Source: Sediminicola sp037203765 (lineage in GTDB: Bacteria > Bacteroidota > Bacteroidia > Flavobacteriales > Flavobacteriaceae). Taken from it: DNA of 64,000 nt. The DNA is taken from NCBI RefSeq assembly GCF_037203765.1, contig NZ_JBBCAS010000007.1:213821-277820 (forward strand), written 5' to 3'. Positions 53,222-62,348 of the stretch are shown here, piece after piece. The notes beneath the pieces were generated by a model. That model was given only the letters and a program-made list of their open reading frames with translations, ran no database searches and was not told the origin of the DNA. The translations under genes were made by a program, and so were the position numbers. Position 1 is the first letter of the stretch. The number at the start of each line of letters is the position of its first letter.

Positions 53222-54043
53222 ATGACCATTAACTGCAAAGGAAACTTAATCGACCTAAATATCCCAAAAGTAATGGGTATTTTAAATATCACTCCGGATT
53301 CTTTTTTTGATGGGGGCAGATATAGGGATGAGAAAGCAATTTTGGACAAGACAGATCAGATGTTGATTGGTGGGGCCACATTTATTGATGTGGGCGCTTA
53401 TAGTTCCAGACCTGGGGCGCCTCATGTACCTGAAGGGGAAGAATTGCTGAGAATTACGCCCATAGTGGAGTTGCTTCTAAAAAATTTCCCCGATATCACC
53501 TTGTCCATCGATACGTTTAGGGCCAAAGTTGCCCGTGAATGTTTGGATAGGGGTGCAGCCATGATCAATGATATTTCTGCAGGAAAAATGGATGCCGATA
53601 TGATGGCTACCGTAGGCCATTATCGGGTGCCCTATATTATGATGCACATGAAGGGAACCCCACAGACCATGCAGTACGAAACGGCGTACAAAGATCTGAC
53701 AAACGACATCCTATATTACTTTTCAGAAAGAATTGCGGCTGCAAGGGCATCACAGATCAATGACATCATTGTTGACCCAGGTTTTGGATTTGCCAAAACG
53801 GTGGAGCAGAATTATGAACTCCTGAGCAAAATGGACCTTTTACAATGCCTGGAATTGCCCATTTTGGCAGGTCTTAGCAGGAAATCCATGATCTATAAAA
53901 TTTTAGGCACCGATGCACAAGGGGCGCTTAATGGGACAACGGCCTTAAATATGGTGGCCTTGAACAGAGGTGCCAACATCCTCAGGGTACATGACGTAAA
54001 GGAGGCCATGGAATGTATCAAATTGAAGCAGGCGATCCTGTAA
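53222..54043 (+). CDS. folP: Dihydropteroate synthase
   Basis: Condenses p-aminobenzoate with dihydropterin pyrophosphate in folate synthesis; target of sulfonamides. It has 273 residues. VMGILNITPDSFFDGG (pterin and phosphate loop), DVGAYSSRPGAPHV (loop 2), LSIDTFRAKVA, INDISAGK, PYIMMHMKGTPQTM, DPGFGFAKT and LAGLSRKSMI are all intact. It is followed 55 bases later by the diadenylate cyclase gene, an arrangement common in Bacteroidota. Confidence 0.96.
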   Translation: MTINCKGNLIDLNIPKVMGILNITPDSFFDGGRYRDEKAILDKTDQMLIGGATFIDVGAYSSRPGAPHVPEGEELLRITPIVELLLKNFPDITLSIDTFRAKVARECLDRGAAMINDISAGKMDADMMATVGHYRVPYIMMHMKGTPQTMQYETAYKDLTNDILYYFSERIAAARASQINDIIVDPGFGFAKTVEQNYELLSKMDLLQCLELPILAGLSRKSMIYKILGTDAQGALNGTTALNMVALNRGANILRVHDVKEAMECIKLKQAIL

Positions 54044-54098
54044 GATCAAGAGATTTTTGGTTCACCTATTTTTCCTATTTTTACAAAAAACAGCTGCA

Positions 54099-54887
54099 TT
54101 GGATTTTTTAAATTTTCTAGATTTCAAGATTACCGATTTTTTGGACATCATACTTGTAGCTATTCTTCTTTTCTACATCTATAAACTGGTCCGTGGAACG
54201 GTTGCCATCAATATTTTTATTGGGATCGTCATTGTTTGGGCCCTATGGAAATTGACGGAGTTGGTAGAAATGCAAATGATCAGCAGTATGGTCGGGGGCT
54301 TTATGAATATTGGTCTTATCGCACTGATCATTGTTTTTCAACAAGAGATCCGAAAGTTTCTACTCATGGTAGGATCCACCAACGTGGCTTCCAAGCGTAG
54401 TTTTCTGCGTCAGTTTAAATTTCTAAAACAAGAGGCCCTTACTACAGAAATAGATGTGGAAGCCATTGTGGGCGCCTGTGATAAAATGAGTACCTCAAAA
54501 ACCGGGGCACTTATCGTAATTGAACGCAACAACTCATTGGATTTTATTAAATCTTCCGGTGATAAAATGAATATTGAGGTTACCCAGCCCATAATAGAAA
54601 GTATCTTTTACAAAAACAGTCCGTTACATGATGGTGCTGCGGTCATCCAAAACAATTTTATTGTTGCCACTAGGGTTATCCTGCCCGTCTCCAATGAACG
54701 CTCCATTCCCTTAAGATTTGGCCTTAGGCATAGGGCTGCTGTGGGCATAACAGAAAAGACAGATGCCCTGGCTCTCGTAGTTAGTGAGGAAACAGGAGCC
54801 ATATCCTACATAAAAAATGGGGAATTTACCCTGTTCAAGGACTTAAATGAACTGACCAGCATGGTCAAGAATGATCTGATCTACTAA
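54099..54887 (+). CDS. cdaA: Diadenylate cyclase (c-di-AMP synthase), CdaA/DacA type (TTG start)
   Basis: Makes c-di-AMP from two ATP. Three membrane helices (about 14-80 in this numbering; ILVAILLFYIYKLV, VAINIFIGIVIVWALWKL, GLIALIIVFQQEI) are followed by the DisA_N cyclase domain with NSPLHDGAAVI (DGA motif) and FGLRHRAAVG (RHR motif), both intact. No ATG is present near the start. The TTG at 54099 gives the expected beginning (M)DFLNFLDFKITDFLDI and 262 residues; the frame opens at another TTG at 54057. c-di-AMP affects envelope and osmolyte control. Confidence 0.94.
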   Translation: MDFLNFLDFKITDFLDIILVAILLFYIYKLVRGTVAINIFIGIVIVWALWKLTELVEMQMISSMVGGFMNIGLIALIIVFQQEIRKFLLMVGSTNVASKRSFLRQFKFLKQEALTTEIDVEAIVGACDKMSTSKTGALIVIERNNSLDFIKSSGDKMNIEVTQPIIESIFYKNSPLHDGAAVIQNNFIVATRVILPVSNERSIPLRFGLRHRAAVGITEKTDALALVVSEETGAISYIKNGEFTLFKDLNELTSMVKNDLIY

Positions 54888-54888
54888 G

Positions 54889-56655
54889 TTAGGCCAGTTC
54901 TTCGGCCATAAATTGCGCTTCGTAAAGGTTTTTGTAATACCCACCCTTTTTCAACAATTCCTGATGTGTCCCTATTTCAATAATTTCTCCGGCATCCATG
55001 ACCAGTATTTTATCGGCCTTCTTGATGGTTGCCAAGCGGTGGGCGATAATGATGGAGGTTCTTCCCTCGGTAATTTTCTCCGTGGCCTTTTGAATCAATT
55101 GCTCGGAATAGGTGTCTACCGAAGAGGTGGCCTCATCCAAAACTAGGATACTCGGATTGCTCACGTAGGCCCTTAGAAAGGCGATCAGCTGTCGTTGCCC
55201 ACTGGACAACATGGTGCCCCTTTCCTTTACATTATATTGGTATCCTCCAGGTAAACTGGAAATAAAATCGTGTACTCCTATCTGTTTTGCTGCCATTTCG
55301 ATGCTTTCCAAAGAAATTGATTTATCCTTTAAAGAGATATTGTTGGCAATGGTATCCGCAAAAAGAAATACATCCTGTAGCACTACGGCTATTTTGGTCC
55401 TCAGGGAAGCCAATCTAAACTTTTTGATATCCGTACCGTCTATGGCAATGGTACCGGAATTGATTTCATAAAACCGATTCAATAAGTTGATTATGGTGGA
55501 CTTGCCCGCACCTGTGGCTCCAACAATGGCGATGGTCTCCCCGGCCTTCACCTCAAAAGAAATTCCATGGAGCACCTCCTCGTCTTCCAAATATCCAAAG
55601 CGAACATCCTGAAAAGATATATTGCCCTTAATTTCCTTCATTTCCAGGTCCCCATTGTCTTCTATAGAACTATTGGTATCCAATATTTTAAAGACACGGT
55701 TGGCAGCAACCATCCCCATTTGCAGCGTATTGAACTTATCGGCAATCTGACGCAAAGGCCTGAACAGCATCTGGGACAATAATATAAAAGAAAAGATCGT
55801 TCCGTATTCTTCCTCACTGATTCCGGTCACGTTCTGCACCCCGCCATACCATACAATTAGTCCAATGGTTATGGAGGATACTATTTCTGCAATCGGAAAG
55901 AAAATGGAGTTGTACCAAACTGTTTTCAACCATGCATTCTGGTGCTTCTCATTTATTGCACGGAATTTTTCACGCTCCAATTTTTCCCTGTTGAACAACT
56001 GAACGATCTTCATCCCCGTGAGCCGTTCCTGCACAAATGAGTTTAAATTGGAAACCTGGGCCCTCACTTCTATAAATGCCACTTTCATGGCCTTTTGAAA
56101 CAATCTTGTAGCGTATAACAATACTGGCAATATGGCAAAAACAATAAGGGACAGTCTCCAGTTCCATACCAACATCACGCCGGCTACCACAAACATTTTC
56201 AATAGATCCGATACGATCACAAAAAAGCCCTGGCTAAAAATTTCTCCAATACGCTGCATATCGCCCACCGCCCTGGTGACCAACACCCCAATGGAAGACC
56301 CGTCGAAATATTTCATCCTAAAACCGATCATATGCTTAAATAGGGCAATACGTATATCCCTGATTACAGACTCTCCCAACCAGTTGGCGTAGTAGTTAAA
56401 AGATAATTGGCTCAACACCTCTCCCAATAAAACAGCGGACATGATGACGATCAGATTCAGTAACTTTTCGGAATCTTTGTTCTTAATAGCTACATCCACA
56501 ATATCACCAACCAAAATTGGGGTTAGCACGGCAAATACGGATAAAAGGATAGCTGCAAAGGCCACCCCGTAAAAGGTAACACTATAAGGTTTGGTATGCC
56601 TCATCAACCTTTTGAACAACCTTATATCAAAGGCTTTACCTGTATCTTTATCCAT
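54889..56655 (-). CDS. ABC exporter, fused membrane and ATPase domains (MsbA-like)
   Basis: A 588-residue half-transporter that would work as a homodimer: six membrane helices (about 20-320), then the nucleotide-binding domain with Walker A GATGAGKST, Q-loop VLQDVFLF, signature LSSGQRQ, Walker B ILVLDEATSSVD and switch IIAHRLATI. The N-terminal extension (DKDTGKAFDIRLFKRLMRHTK) is short. Related flavobacterial proteins are annotated as lipid or multidrug exporters; the substrate cannot be assigned from sequence. It ends one base from the converging cdaA stop and lies one base after truA, so truA and this gene are probably one transcript. Confidence 0.92.
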   Translation of the reverse strand: MDKDTGKAFDIRLFKRLMRHTKPYSVTFYGVAFAAILLSVFAVLTPILVGDIVDVAIKNKDSEKLLNLIVIMSAVLLGEVLSQLSFNYYANWLGESVIRDIRIALFKHMIGFRMKYFDGSSIGVLVTRAVGDMQRIGEIFSQGFFVIVSDLLKMFVVAGVMLVWNWRLSLIVFAILPVLLYATRLFQKAMKVAFIEVRAQVSNLNSFVQERLTGMKIVQLFNREKLEREKFRAINEKHQNAWLKTVWYNSIFFPIAEIVSSITIGLIVWYGGVQNVTGISEEEYGTIFSFILLSQMLFRPLRQIADKFNTLQMGMVAANRVFKILDTNSSIEDNGDLEMKEIKGNISFQDVRFGYLEDEEVLHGISFEVKAGETIAIVGATGAGKSTIINLLNRFYEINSGTIAIDGTDIKKFRLASLRTKIAVVLQDVFLFADTIANNISLKDKSISLESIEMAAKQIGVHDFISSLPGGYQYNVKERGTMLSSGQRQLIAFLRAYVSNPSILVLDEATSSVDTYSEQLIQKATEKITEGRTSIIIAHRLATIKKADKILVMDAGEIIEIGTHQELLKKGGYYKNLYEAQFMAEELA

Positions 56656-56656
56656 A

Positions 56657-57406
56657 TTATGAATTCAATTTTATATGAGGTGGGTAGCTTACCTGTGTGA
56701 GATATAGTCCCTTTGCGGGAACGGATACCCCAGCCTTGCTCCTGTCCTTACTATTAATTATTTCTTCCACATTCTCCAAAGTGGATTTTCCAAGACCAAC
56801 TTCCAATAATGTCCCTACAATGGCGCGAACCATATTCCGTAAAAAACGGTCTGCCGTGATGGTAAAGATCAAAACATCTCCCTGTATAGTCCATTCCGCC
56901 CTATTTAGCTTACATAAAAAGGTTTTAACATCTGTATTTGATTTGGAAAAACATTCAAAATCGTTGAACCTCATCAAAAGGGATGCCGCTTCGTTCATTT
57001 TGTCCACATCCAATGGGTGTTTGACATAATGGGCCGAATCTATATAAAAAGGATTCTTTTCTTGCACGATCCAATATTCGTATGTCCTTTGAACAGCATC
57101 GAAACGGGCATGTGCATCTTTTGGCACCGCATATATTCCATTTATGGCAATATCCTCAGGCAAAAATGCATTCAAACGGTAACAGAGATCATCTGTATCC
57201 TCAATCGCATCAACCTCAAAATGGGCATACATCTGTTTGGCATGCACCCCTGCATCCGTTCTCCCCGCCCCCATCAATTCCACTGTTTGCCTCAACAAGG
57301 TGGACAAAGTTTCTTCCATCACCTGTTGTACCGTCAATGCATTGGGCTGTTTCTGCCATCCATGGTAGGTCTTCCCGAAGTACGAAAAGGCAACAAAATA
57401 TCTCAA
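56657..57406 (-). CDS. truA: tRNA pseudouridine synthase A (TTG start preferred)
   Basis: Makes pseudouridine at positions 38-40 of tRNA anticodon stems. GAGRTDAGVHAKQM holds the catalytic Asp, and RYFVAFSYFGKTYHGWQKQ is the conserved beginning, with RFLRNMVRAIVGTLLEVG near the end. The family usually starts one or two residues before RYF, which here is a TTG at 57406 (249 residues). An ATG at 57484 would add 26 unrelated residues and leave only 12 bases to the divergent gene, too few for two promoters. It is followed after one base by the ABC exporter gene. Confidence 0.92.
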   Translation of the reverse strand: MRYFVAFSYFGKTYHGWQKQPNALTVQQVMEETLSTLLRQTVELMGAGRTDAGVHAKQMYAHFEVDAIEDTDDLCYRLNAFLPEDIAINGIYAVPKDAHARFDAVQRTYEYWIVQEKNPFYIDSAHYVKHPLDVDKMNEAASLLMRFNDFECFSKSNTDVKTFLCKLNRAEWTIQGDVLIFTITADRFLRNMVRAIVGTLLEVGLGKSTLENVEEIINSKDRSKAGVSVPAKGLYLTQVSYPPHIKLNS

Positions 57407-57496
57407 ACGAATACTGTATTTTTGTGATCGCAAAGATACCTTAATCCTCCCAAACTGAAATCCAACACAACCATAATTTAGCATATTTTAAGTTTT

Positions 57497-57997
57497 ATGA
57501 CCCGAATTTTACTCCTTTCCGACACCCATGGCCACATGGACGATACCATATTGAAATATGCCAAAGAGGCAGACCAGATATGGCATGCCGGTGATATCGG
57601 ACAGCTAGAAGTAACGGATGTACTAAAGTCCATCAAACCTTTAAAAGCAGTTTATGGCAACATTGATGACCACAAGGCTAAAATGGAGTTCCCATTGGAC
57701 AATAGATTTATGTGCGAGGATGTGGATGTATGGATTACCCATATAGGCGGCTACCCCAACAAATACAATCAAAGGATACGGGAGGAGATCAAAGCCAACC
57801 CACCAAAGCTATTCATTACTGGCCATTCCCATATATTAAAGGTGATGTGGGACAAAAAATTGGGATTGCTCCACATGAATCCCGGAGCCTGCGGCAAACA
57901 CGGTTTTCATACCGTACGGACCATGTTGCGGTTTACCATAGATGGGAAGGACATTAAAGATCTCGAAATAGTGGAATTGGGCAAAAGAGGAGCTTGA
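57497..57997 (+). CDS. YfcE/MJ0936-type metallophosphoesterase
   Basis: A 166-residue cytoplasmic phosphodiesterase of the calcineurin-like fold. Metal-binding motifs are LLSDTHGH (7-14), HAGDIG, YGNIDDH, THIGGYP and FITGHSHIL, with MNPGACG near the end. The size fits the small YfcE group, which acts on phosphodiesters in test systems; the natural substrate is not known. It is divergent from truA and ends in a bidirectional terminator facing the DUF4293 gene. Confidence 0.92.
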   Translation: MTRILLLSDTHGHMDDTILKYAKEADQIWHAGDIGQLEVTDVLKSIKPLKAVYGNIDDHKAKMEFPLDNRFMCEDVDVWITHIGGYPNKYNQRIREEIKANPPKLFITGHSHILKVMWDKKLGLLHMNPGACGKHGFHTVRTMLRFTIDGKDIKDLEIVELGKRGA

Positions 57998-58014
57998 TCA
58001 GAAAATCATATCCA

Positions 58015-58043
58015 TAAAAAACCCGGGAACAACCCCGGGTTTC
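58015..58043. terminator. Terminator between phosphoesterase and DUF4293 genes
   Basis: ACCCGGG/CCCGGGT stem with six-base loop and A-T extension; the six-T tail lies on the minus strand, so it serves mainly the DUF4293 gene, with a weaker TTT on the plus strand. Confidence 0.85.
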
Positions 58044-58071
58044 ACGCACTAATAAAACTAAAATGTTAGGC

Positions 58072-58482
58072 TTACCGTAAACGATCAACAGATTTTATAA
58101 GATCCTCATCCTTTTTTATGGCCCTATTGGCCAACACTAAAAAAACGATAGAAAAGATAGGAATCAGCATCCCAATACCCTTCTCAGAAATGTTACTTTC
58201 TCCGGATAAGTTTAGCGATCGATAAACAAACAACCCTAGTAAAAAAAGATTTAATATCATGTTCAATCTGTTTGCCACAAATTGATTTTTTCTGTTTTTA
58301 AATAACAATATGGCCACCAAGGCCAATACTGCGGTAATATAGAAAATCAAAGATACTATAATTTCGTTGGCCGCATAAATTTCGTTTCCATTGGCATCGG
58401 ACCACAGGTTGATCCAAAAAGGAAGCACTCCGGCCAAAAGGATAACAAGTATTAAATAAACGGTCTGTATTCTTTGAATCAT
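58072..58482 (-). CDS. DUF4293 membrane protein
   Basis: A 136-residue inner-membrane protein with four helices (about 6-24, 42-61, 70-88, 104-121) and the family's start MIQRIQTVYLILV. DUF4293 occurs in Bacteroidota, commonly next to rho as here (divergent, 193 bases between the starts). Function unknown. Confidence 0.87.
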   Translation of the reverse strand: MIQRIQTVYLILVILLAGVLPFWINLWSDANGNEIYAANEIIVSLIFYITAVLALVAILLFKNRKNQFVANRLNMILNLFLLGLFVYRSLNLSGESNISEKGIGMLIPIFSIVFLVLANRAIKKDEDLIKSVDRLR

Positions 58483-58675
58483 TGTTTTTGTTCCTGTTCA
58501 CTGGCAAAAATAAGCGTCTTTTTAAGAATTATCCATGAAATATTGAAAATAATTTGTAATATTGCTTTGTTATTAGTTATCACACTTACCATCAAGGGGA
58601 TATCATTATCCTGTAATACCCAAATAACAATACACTTCAAAATTTTCAATTCAAGTATAATTTATTCAACACTTA

Positions 58676-60331
58676 ATGTTTGAAATTTCAGATTTAAAAT
58701 CAAAAAAGCTTCCTGAGCTTCAGGATATTGCTAAGGGTTTAAATGTTTCCAAGTACAAAACCCTAAAAAAACTAGATCTAGTCTACCAAATTCTAGATGT
58801 TCAGGCCTCCAACCCAAAGGCTACAGAAACAGTAATAGCCGCTACTTCCGGCAGTGAAGAGCAAGTAGATTCCAAACCAAAGAGATCAAGGATTGTAAAG
58901 GAAAAGGGCACACCTGTGAAAGGGGAACGCACCCAGAACAAGCCAAAGAGTCCTACTGCAGAATCCAGTACGCCCAGCAAGTCCGAGGATAGCAGTGGAA
59001 AGCCAAGCAGTGCCGACACCGCCCCTACTGAAAGAAGGCCAAGGCCACGTCCGCAGCACAGCAACCCCAAGGAAGCGCATCAAAAAAAGGAACATCCCAA
59101 GAGTGCAGCTCCCCATAAAAATCTAAATAAAAAGCCCGTTCACCAAAAGCAGGACAAGGGCAATAGCAATTTTGATAAAGATTTAAAGAACAGGTACAAG
59201 GAGCCAGAATTTGAATTCGATAGTATCATTGAAAGCGAGGGTGTTCTTGATATCATGCAGGACGGCTATGGATTCTTGAGATCCTCTGACTACAATTACT
59301 TATCATCTCCGGATGACATCTACGTTTCCCAATCCCAAATTAAATTATTTGGTCTAAAAACGGGAGATACGGTACTGGGCAATGTACGCCCGCCTAAAGA
59401 AGGTGAAAAATATTTCCCTTTGATCAAGGTTAACAAGATCAATGGCCTGGATCCACAAATTGTAAGGGACAGAGTCTCTTTTGAGCACCTTACACCTTTG
59501 TTCCCACAGGAAAAATTCAATCTCGCCGAGAGACAAAGTACTATATCTACCCGAATCATAGATCTATTCTCACCTATCGGAAAAGGACAGCGAGGTATGA
59601 TCGTGGCACAACCCAAAACCGGTAAAACGATGTTGTTGAAAGACATCGCCAATGGTATTGCGGCAAACCACCCCGAGGTGTACCAAATCATACTTTTGAT
59701 TGATGAACGCCCCGAGGAGGTTACGGATATGCAGCGAAATGTACGTGGGGAAGTAATTGCTTCTACCTTTGACAAAGAAGCTACAGAACACGTAAGAGTT
59801 GCCAATATTGTATTGGAAAAAGCGAAACGTTTGGTAGAATGCGGCCATGATGTGGTTATCCTATTGGACTCAATCACCCGTTTGGCAAGAGCTTACAACA
59901 CCGTACAGCCAGCCTCTGGAAAGGTATTGAGTGGTGGTGTGGATGCCAATGCATTGCACAAGCCCAAGAGATTTTTCGGTGCAGCCCGTAATATTGAAAA
60001 TGGTGGATCTTTGTCCATTATTGCAACAGCACTTACCGAAACAGGTTCCAAAATGGACGAAGTGATCTTTGAGGAATTCAAGGGAACCGGTAACATGGAG
60101 CTTCAATTGGATCGCAAGATTTCCAACAGAAGAATATTCCCTGCTATAGATCTTACGTCTTCTAGTACACGTAGAGATGATCTGTTATTGGATGAGAACA
60201 CCATCCAACGCATGTGGATCTTGCGTAAGTACCTGGCGGACATGAATCCTGTAGAGGCCATGGAATTTATAGAGCAACGCATCAAACAGACAAAGAACAA
60301 CGAGGAATTTTTATTGACGATGAATCAATAG
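58676..60331 (+). CDS. rho: Transcription termination factor Rho with disordered insert
   Basis: A hexameric RNA helicase that ends transcription. It has 551 residues against about 420 in E. coli. Residues 1-40 are the N-terminal helical domain (SDLKSKKLPELQDIAKGL). Residues about 45-170 are a low-complexity basic insert rich in Lys, Ser, Pro and Glu. Residues about 180-255 are the RNA-binding cold-shock-like fold (GVLDIMQDGYGFLRSSDYNY). The ATPase domain follows with Walker A QPKTGKTML, LIDERPEEVTDM, VILLDSITRLARAYN, SGKVLSGGVD (Q and R loops) and GTGNMELQLDR. Such inserts are known from Bacteroidota Rho proteins. Confidence 0.97.
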   Translation: MFEISDLKSKKLPELQDIAKGLNVSKYKTLKKLDLVYQILDVQASNPKATETVIAATSGSEEQVDSKPKRSRIVKEKGTPVKGERTQNKPKSPTAESSTPSKSEDSSGKPSSADTAPTERRPRPRPQHSNPKEAHQKKEHPKSAAPHKNLNKKPVHQKQDKGNSNFDKDLKNRYKEPEFEFDSIIESEGVLDIMQDGYGFLRSSDYNYLSSPDDIYVSQSQIKLFGLKTGDTVLGNVRPPKEGEKYFPLIKVNKINGLDPQIVRDRVSFEHLTPLFPQEKFNLAERQSTISTRIIDLFSPIGKGQRGMIVAQPKTGKTMLLKDIANGIAANHPEVYQIILLIDERPEEVTDMQRNVRGEVIASTFDKEATEHVRVANIVLEKAKRLVECGHDVVILLDSITRLARAYNTVQPASGKVLSGGVDANALHKPKRFFGAARNIENGGSLSIIATALTETGSKMDEVIFEEFKGTGNMELQLDRKISNRRIFPAIDLTSSSTRRDDLLLDENTIQRMWILRKYLADMNPVEAMEFIEQRIKQTKNNEEFLLTMNQ

Positions 60332-60351
60332 AACATCCCTATCATACTTAT

Positions 60352-60393
60352 AAAACTCCAATCACCACCATAGGTTATTGGAGTTTTTTTTTG
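60352..60393 (+). terminator. rho terminator
   Basis: An 11-base stem (AAAACTCCAAT / ATTGGAGTTTT) with a 13-base loop and nine T, starting 21 bases after the rho stop. Confidence 0.9.
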
Positions 60394-60461
60394 CTTCATA
60401 GTAACCGGCATTCCTACTATTTTATTGACAGTAATTTACCAAATACCCCCATGCATTTCAA

Positions 60462-60622
60462 ACGTACGTCCGTATTACCATTTGTATTTGCGCTAAAAAT
60501 TTGCTATTTTATGTCAATACTGACACATTTTCAGACTTAAATTAGCGATTGGGAGCCATTTTTGAAGAATTTTGAATATTTTTCGCAACATCCTAGATCT
60601 GTCACCGTACGTATGACGTACG
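60462..60622 (+). promoter_or_regulatory. Palindromes upstream of the proline operon
   Basis: The 360 bases between the rho terminator and proC hold no gene but three symmetric elements: ACGTACGT (60462-60469), TGTCA-ATAC-TGACA (60512-60525) and CGTACGT-ATG-ACGTACG (60606-60622). The shared ACGTACG core suggests a regulator with two sites about 150 bases apart. I could not place a full TTTG-N19-TANNTTTG promoter. Confidence 0.35.
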
Positions 60623-60753
60623 CTTGTGGCTTGGTATAACTATTATCTATAGTATTCACTACTACCAAAGCCATACTCTATCAGCAGAATGGCAGCCTCG
60701 CATGATAATTGCGACTTATAAGCTGAAATATTATTAATAACTAAAAAATCTAC

Positions 60754-61560
60754 ATGAAAGTATTAGTCATAGGCGCAGGAAACATGGGCCTAACGTACGC
60801 GGAAGCAATGTCCAAATCCAAATTGTTAAAGAAAAGAAATTTAATGATCTTGGACAGTTCCCCTGAAAAAATCCTGTCCCTTAAAAAAATTTCACATTTC
60901 GACGTATTTGAAAAATTAGAAGATTGCCTACCAAAGGCAGATTTGATCTTCATAGCAGTAAAACCTTACCACAGTGAGGAGCTTTTTGCAAAAATTAAAA
61001 CAATGGCCAATCCAGGCCAGATTGTTATTTCTATTATGGCCGGAGTTACCATCAGTACCATGCAGGAATCCATGGGGATACCCAAAGTAGTGAGGGCCAT
61101 GCCTAATTTACCTGCGCAAATTGGTAAAGGAGTCACGTCCTACACCGCCTCCGCTGAAGTTTCCAGAATAGAACTTTTGACCATTGAAAACCTATTGGAC
61201 ACGACAGGAAAATCTATTTATGTAAGTTCAGAGAACTTTATAGATGCTTCCACCGGAATTTCGGGTAGCGGACCGGCATATGTATTTTACTTTATGCAGA
61301 GTATGATGGAGGCCGCATTAAAAATGGGTTTCTCCGCCAATGACAGCAAAGTATTGGTCAGTAAAACTTTTGAAGGAGCCGTAGACTTGTTCAACCAATC
61401 GGATCTGTCCCCAAATTCATGGATGGACAGGGTGGCCTCAAAAGGGGGTACTACCCGGGCTGCACTCGATTCAATGGAGGACAACAATGTAAAAGAATTA
61501 ATCAAAGAAGCCGCGTATTCAGCATTTAACAGGGCTGTAGAACTAGGCGAAGAAAAATAA
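60754..61560 (+). CDS. proC: Pyrroline-5-carboxylate reductase
   Basis: Last step of proline synthesis, reducing P5C with NAD(P)H. It has 268 residues with an N-terminal Rossmann fold (LVIGAGNMGLTYAEAMSKS), FIAVKPYHSEELFAKI, VVRAMPNLPAQIGKG, and the C-terminal P5C signature ASTGISGSGPAYVFYFM with WMDRVASKGGTTRAALDSM. First gene of proC-proB-proA; proB starts three bases after the stop. Confidence 0.95.
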   Translation: MKVLVIGAGNMGLTYAEAMSKSKLLKKRNLMILDSSPEKILSLKKISHFDVFEKLEDCLPKADLIFIAVKPYHSEELFAKIKTMANPGQIVISIMAGVTISTMQESMGIPKVVRAMPNLPAQIGKGVTSYTASAEVSRIELLTIENLLDTTGKSIYVSSENFIDASTGISGSGPAYVFYFMQSMMEAALKMGFSANDSKVLVSKTFEGAVDLFNQSDLSPNSWMDRVASKGGTTRAALDSMEDNNVKELIKEAAYSAFNRAVELGEEK

Positions 61561-61563
61561 ATC

Positions 61564-62334
61564 ATGTACAAGCAAAGAATAGTTATAAAAGTTGGCACGA
61601 ATGTGATGACCAACAAAGACAACAGAATTGTTAAACCTGTATTGGACCATTTGGTGCAACAGATCGCTGAACTATATGATCAGGACATTATGTCCATTTT
61701 AGTTTCCTCGGGTTCTGTGATAGCCGGAATGGAGGTTATGGGTGAAAGCAATTTAAAGGACAAGGCAACACGCAGACAGGTTTATTCAGCTATTGGACAG
61801 CCACGGATGATGCGCCATTACTACAATATCTTCCAAGATTACGGAATGAAATGTGCCCAAGTTTTGGCGACCAAGAGAGATTTCAATCCTGGAGACCACC
61901 GGGAAAACATGATCAATTGTTATGAAGGACTCCTGTCGGAAGGTGTTGTCCCCATAGCCAATGAAGATGATGCCGTGACCTTGTCCGACTCCATGTTCTC
62001 GGATAATGACGAGCTGGCCAGTTTGGTAGCAGAACTTACGAAAGCCGACAAGTTGATTATTTTGACGGATACAGACGGTCTATTCACCGGGCATCCAGAT
62101 GATGCAGATACCGAAGTAATCAAAAATGTCAAAGTGGATCAAAATGTTGAAAAATACATTAAAAACATCGACAAGGGAGAAGCCGAAGGACGAGGTGGAA
62201 TGGGCTCTAAATTAAATATTGCCAAACAGACCGCCAATAAGAACATCCCTACCTATATCGCCAATGGAAAAAGAAAGAATGTTATTTTAGATATCGTTGG
62301 CGGGAAAAATGTAGGTACAAAAATTACAGTTTAA
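61564..62334 (+). CDS. proB: Glutamate 5-kinase without PUA domain
   Basis: First step of proline synthesis, phosphorylating glutamate; usually feedback-inhibited by proline. It has 256 residues and only the amino-acid kinase fold (VIKVGTNVM, VSSGSVIAGMEVMG, NEDDAVTLSDSMFSDNDELASLVA, GRGGMGSKLNIAKQ). The C-terminal PUA domain of E. coli ProB (367 residues) is absent, as in many Bacteroidota. It is translationally close to both proC (3-base gap) and proA (14-base gap). Confidence 0.94.
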   Translation: MYKQRIVIKVGTNVMTNKDNRIVKPVLDHLVQQIAELYDQDIMSILVSSGSVIAGMEVMGESNLKDKATRRQVYSAIGQPRMMRHYYNIFQDYGMKCAQVLATKRDFNPGDHRENMINCYEGLLSEGVVPIANEDDAVTLSDSMFSDNDELASLVAELTKADKLIILTDTDGLFTGHPDDADTEVIKNVKVDQNVEKYIKNIDKGEAEGRGGMGSKLNIAKQTANKNIPTYIANGKRKNVILDIVGGKNVGTKITV

Positions 62335-62348
62335 TTTAAATCGTATTA

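Noticed and set aside
54057..54098. N-terminal extension of the diadenylate cyclase
   Set aside because: The frame opens at a TTG at 54057, but the family starts at DFLNFLDFK, so the TTG at 54099 is preferred.
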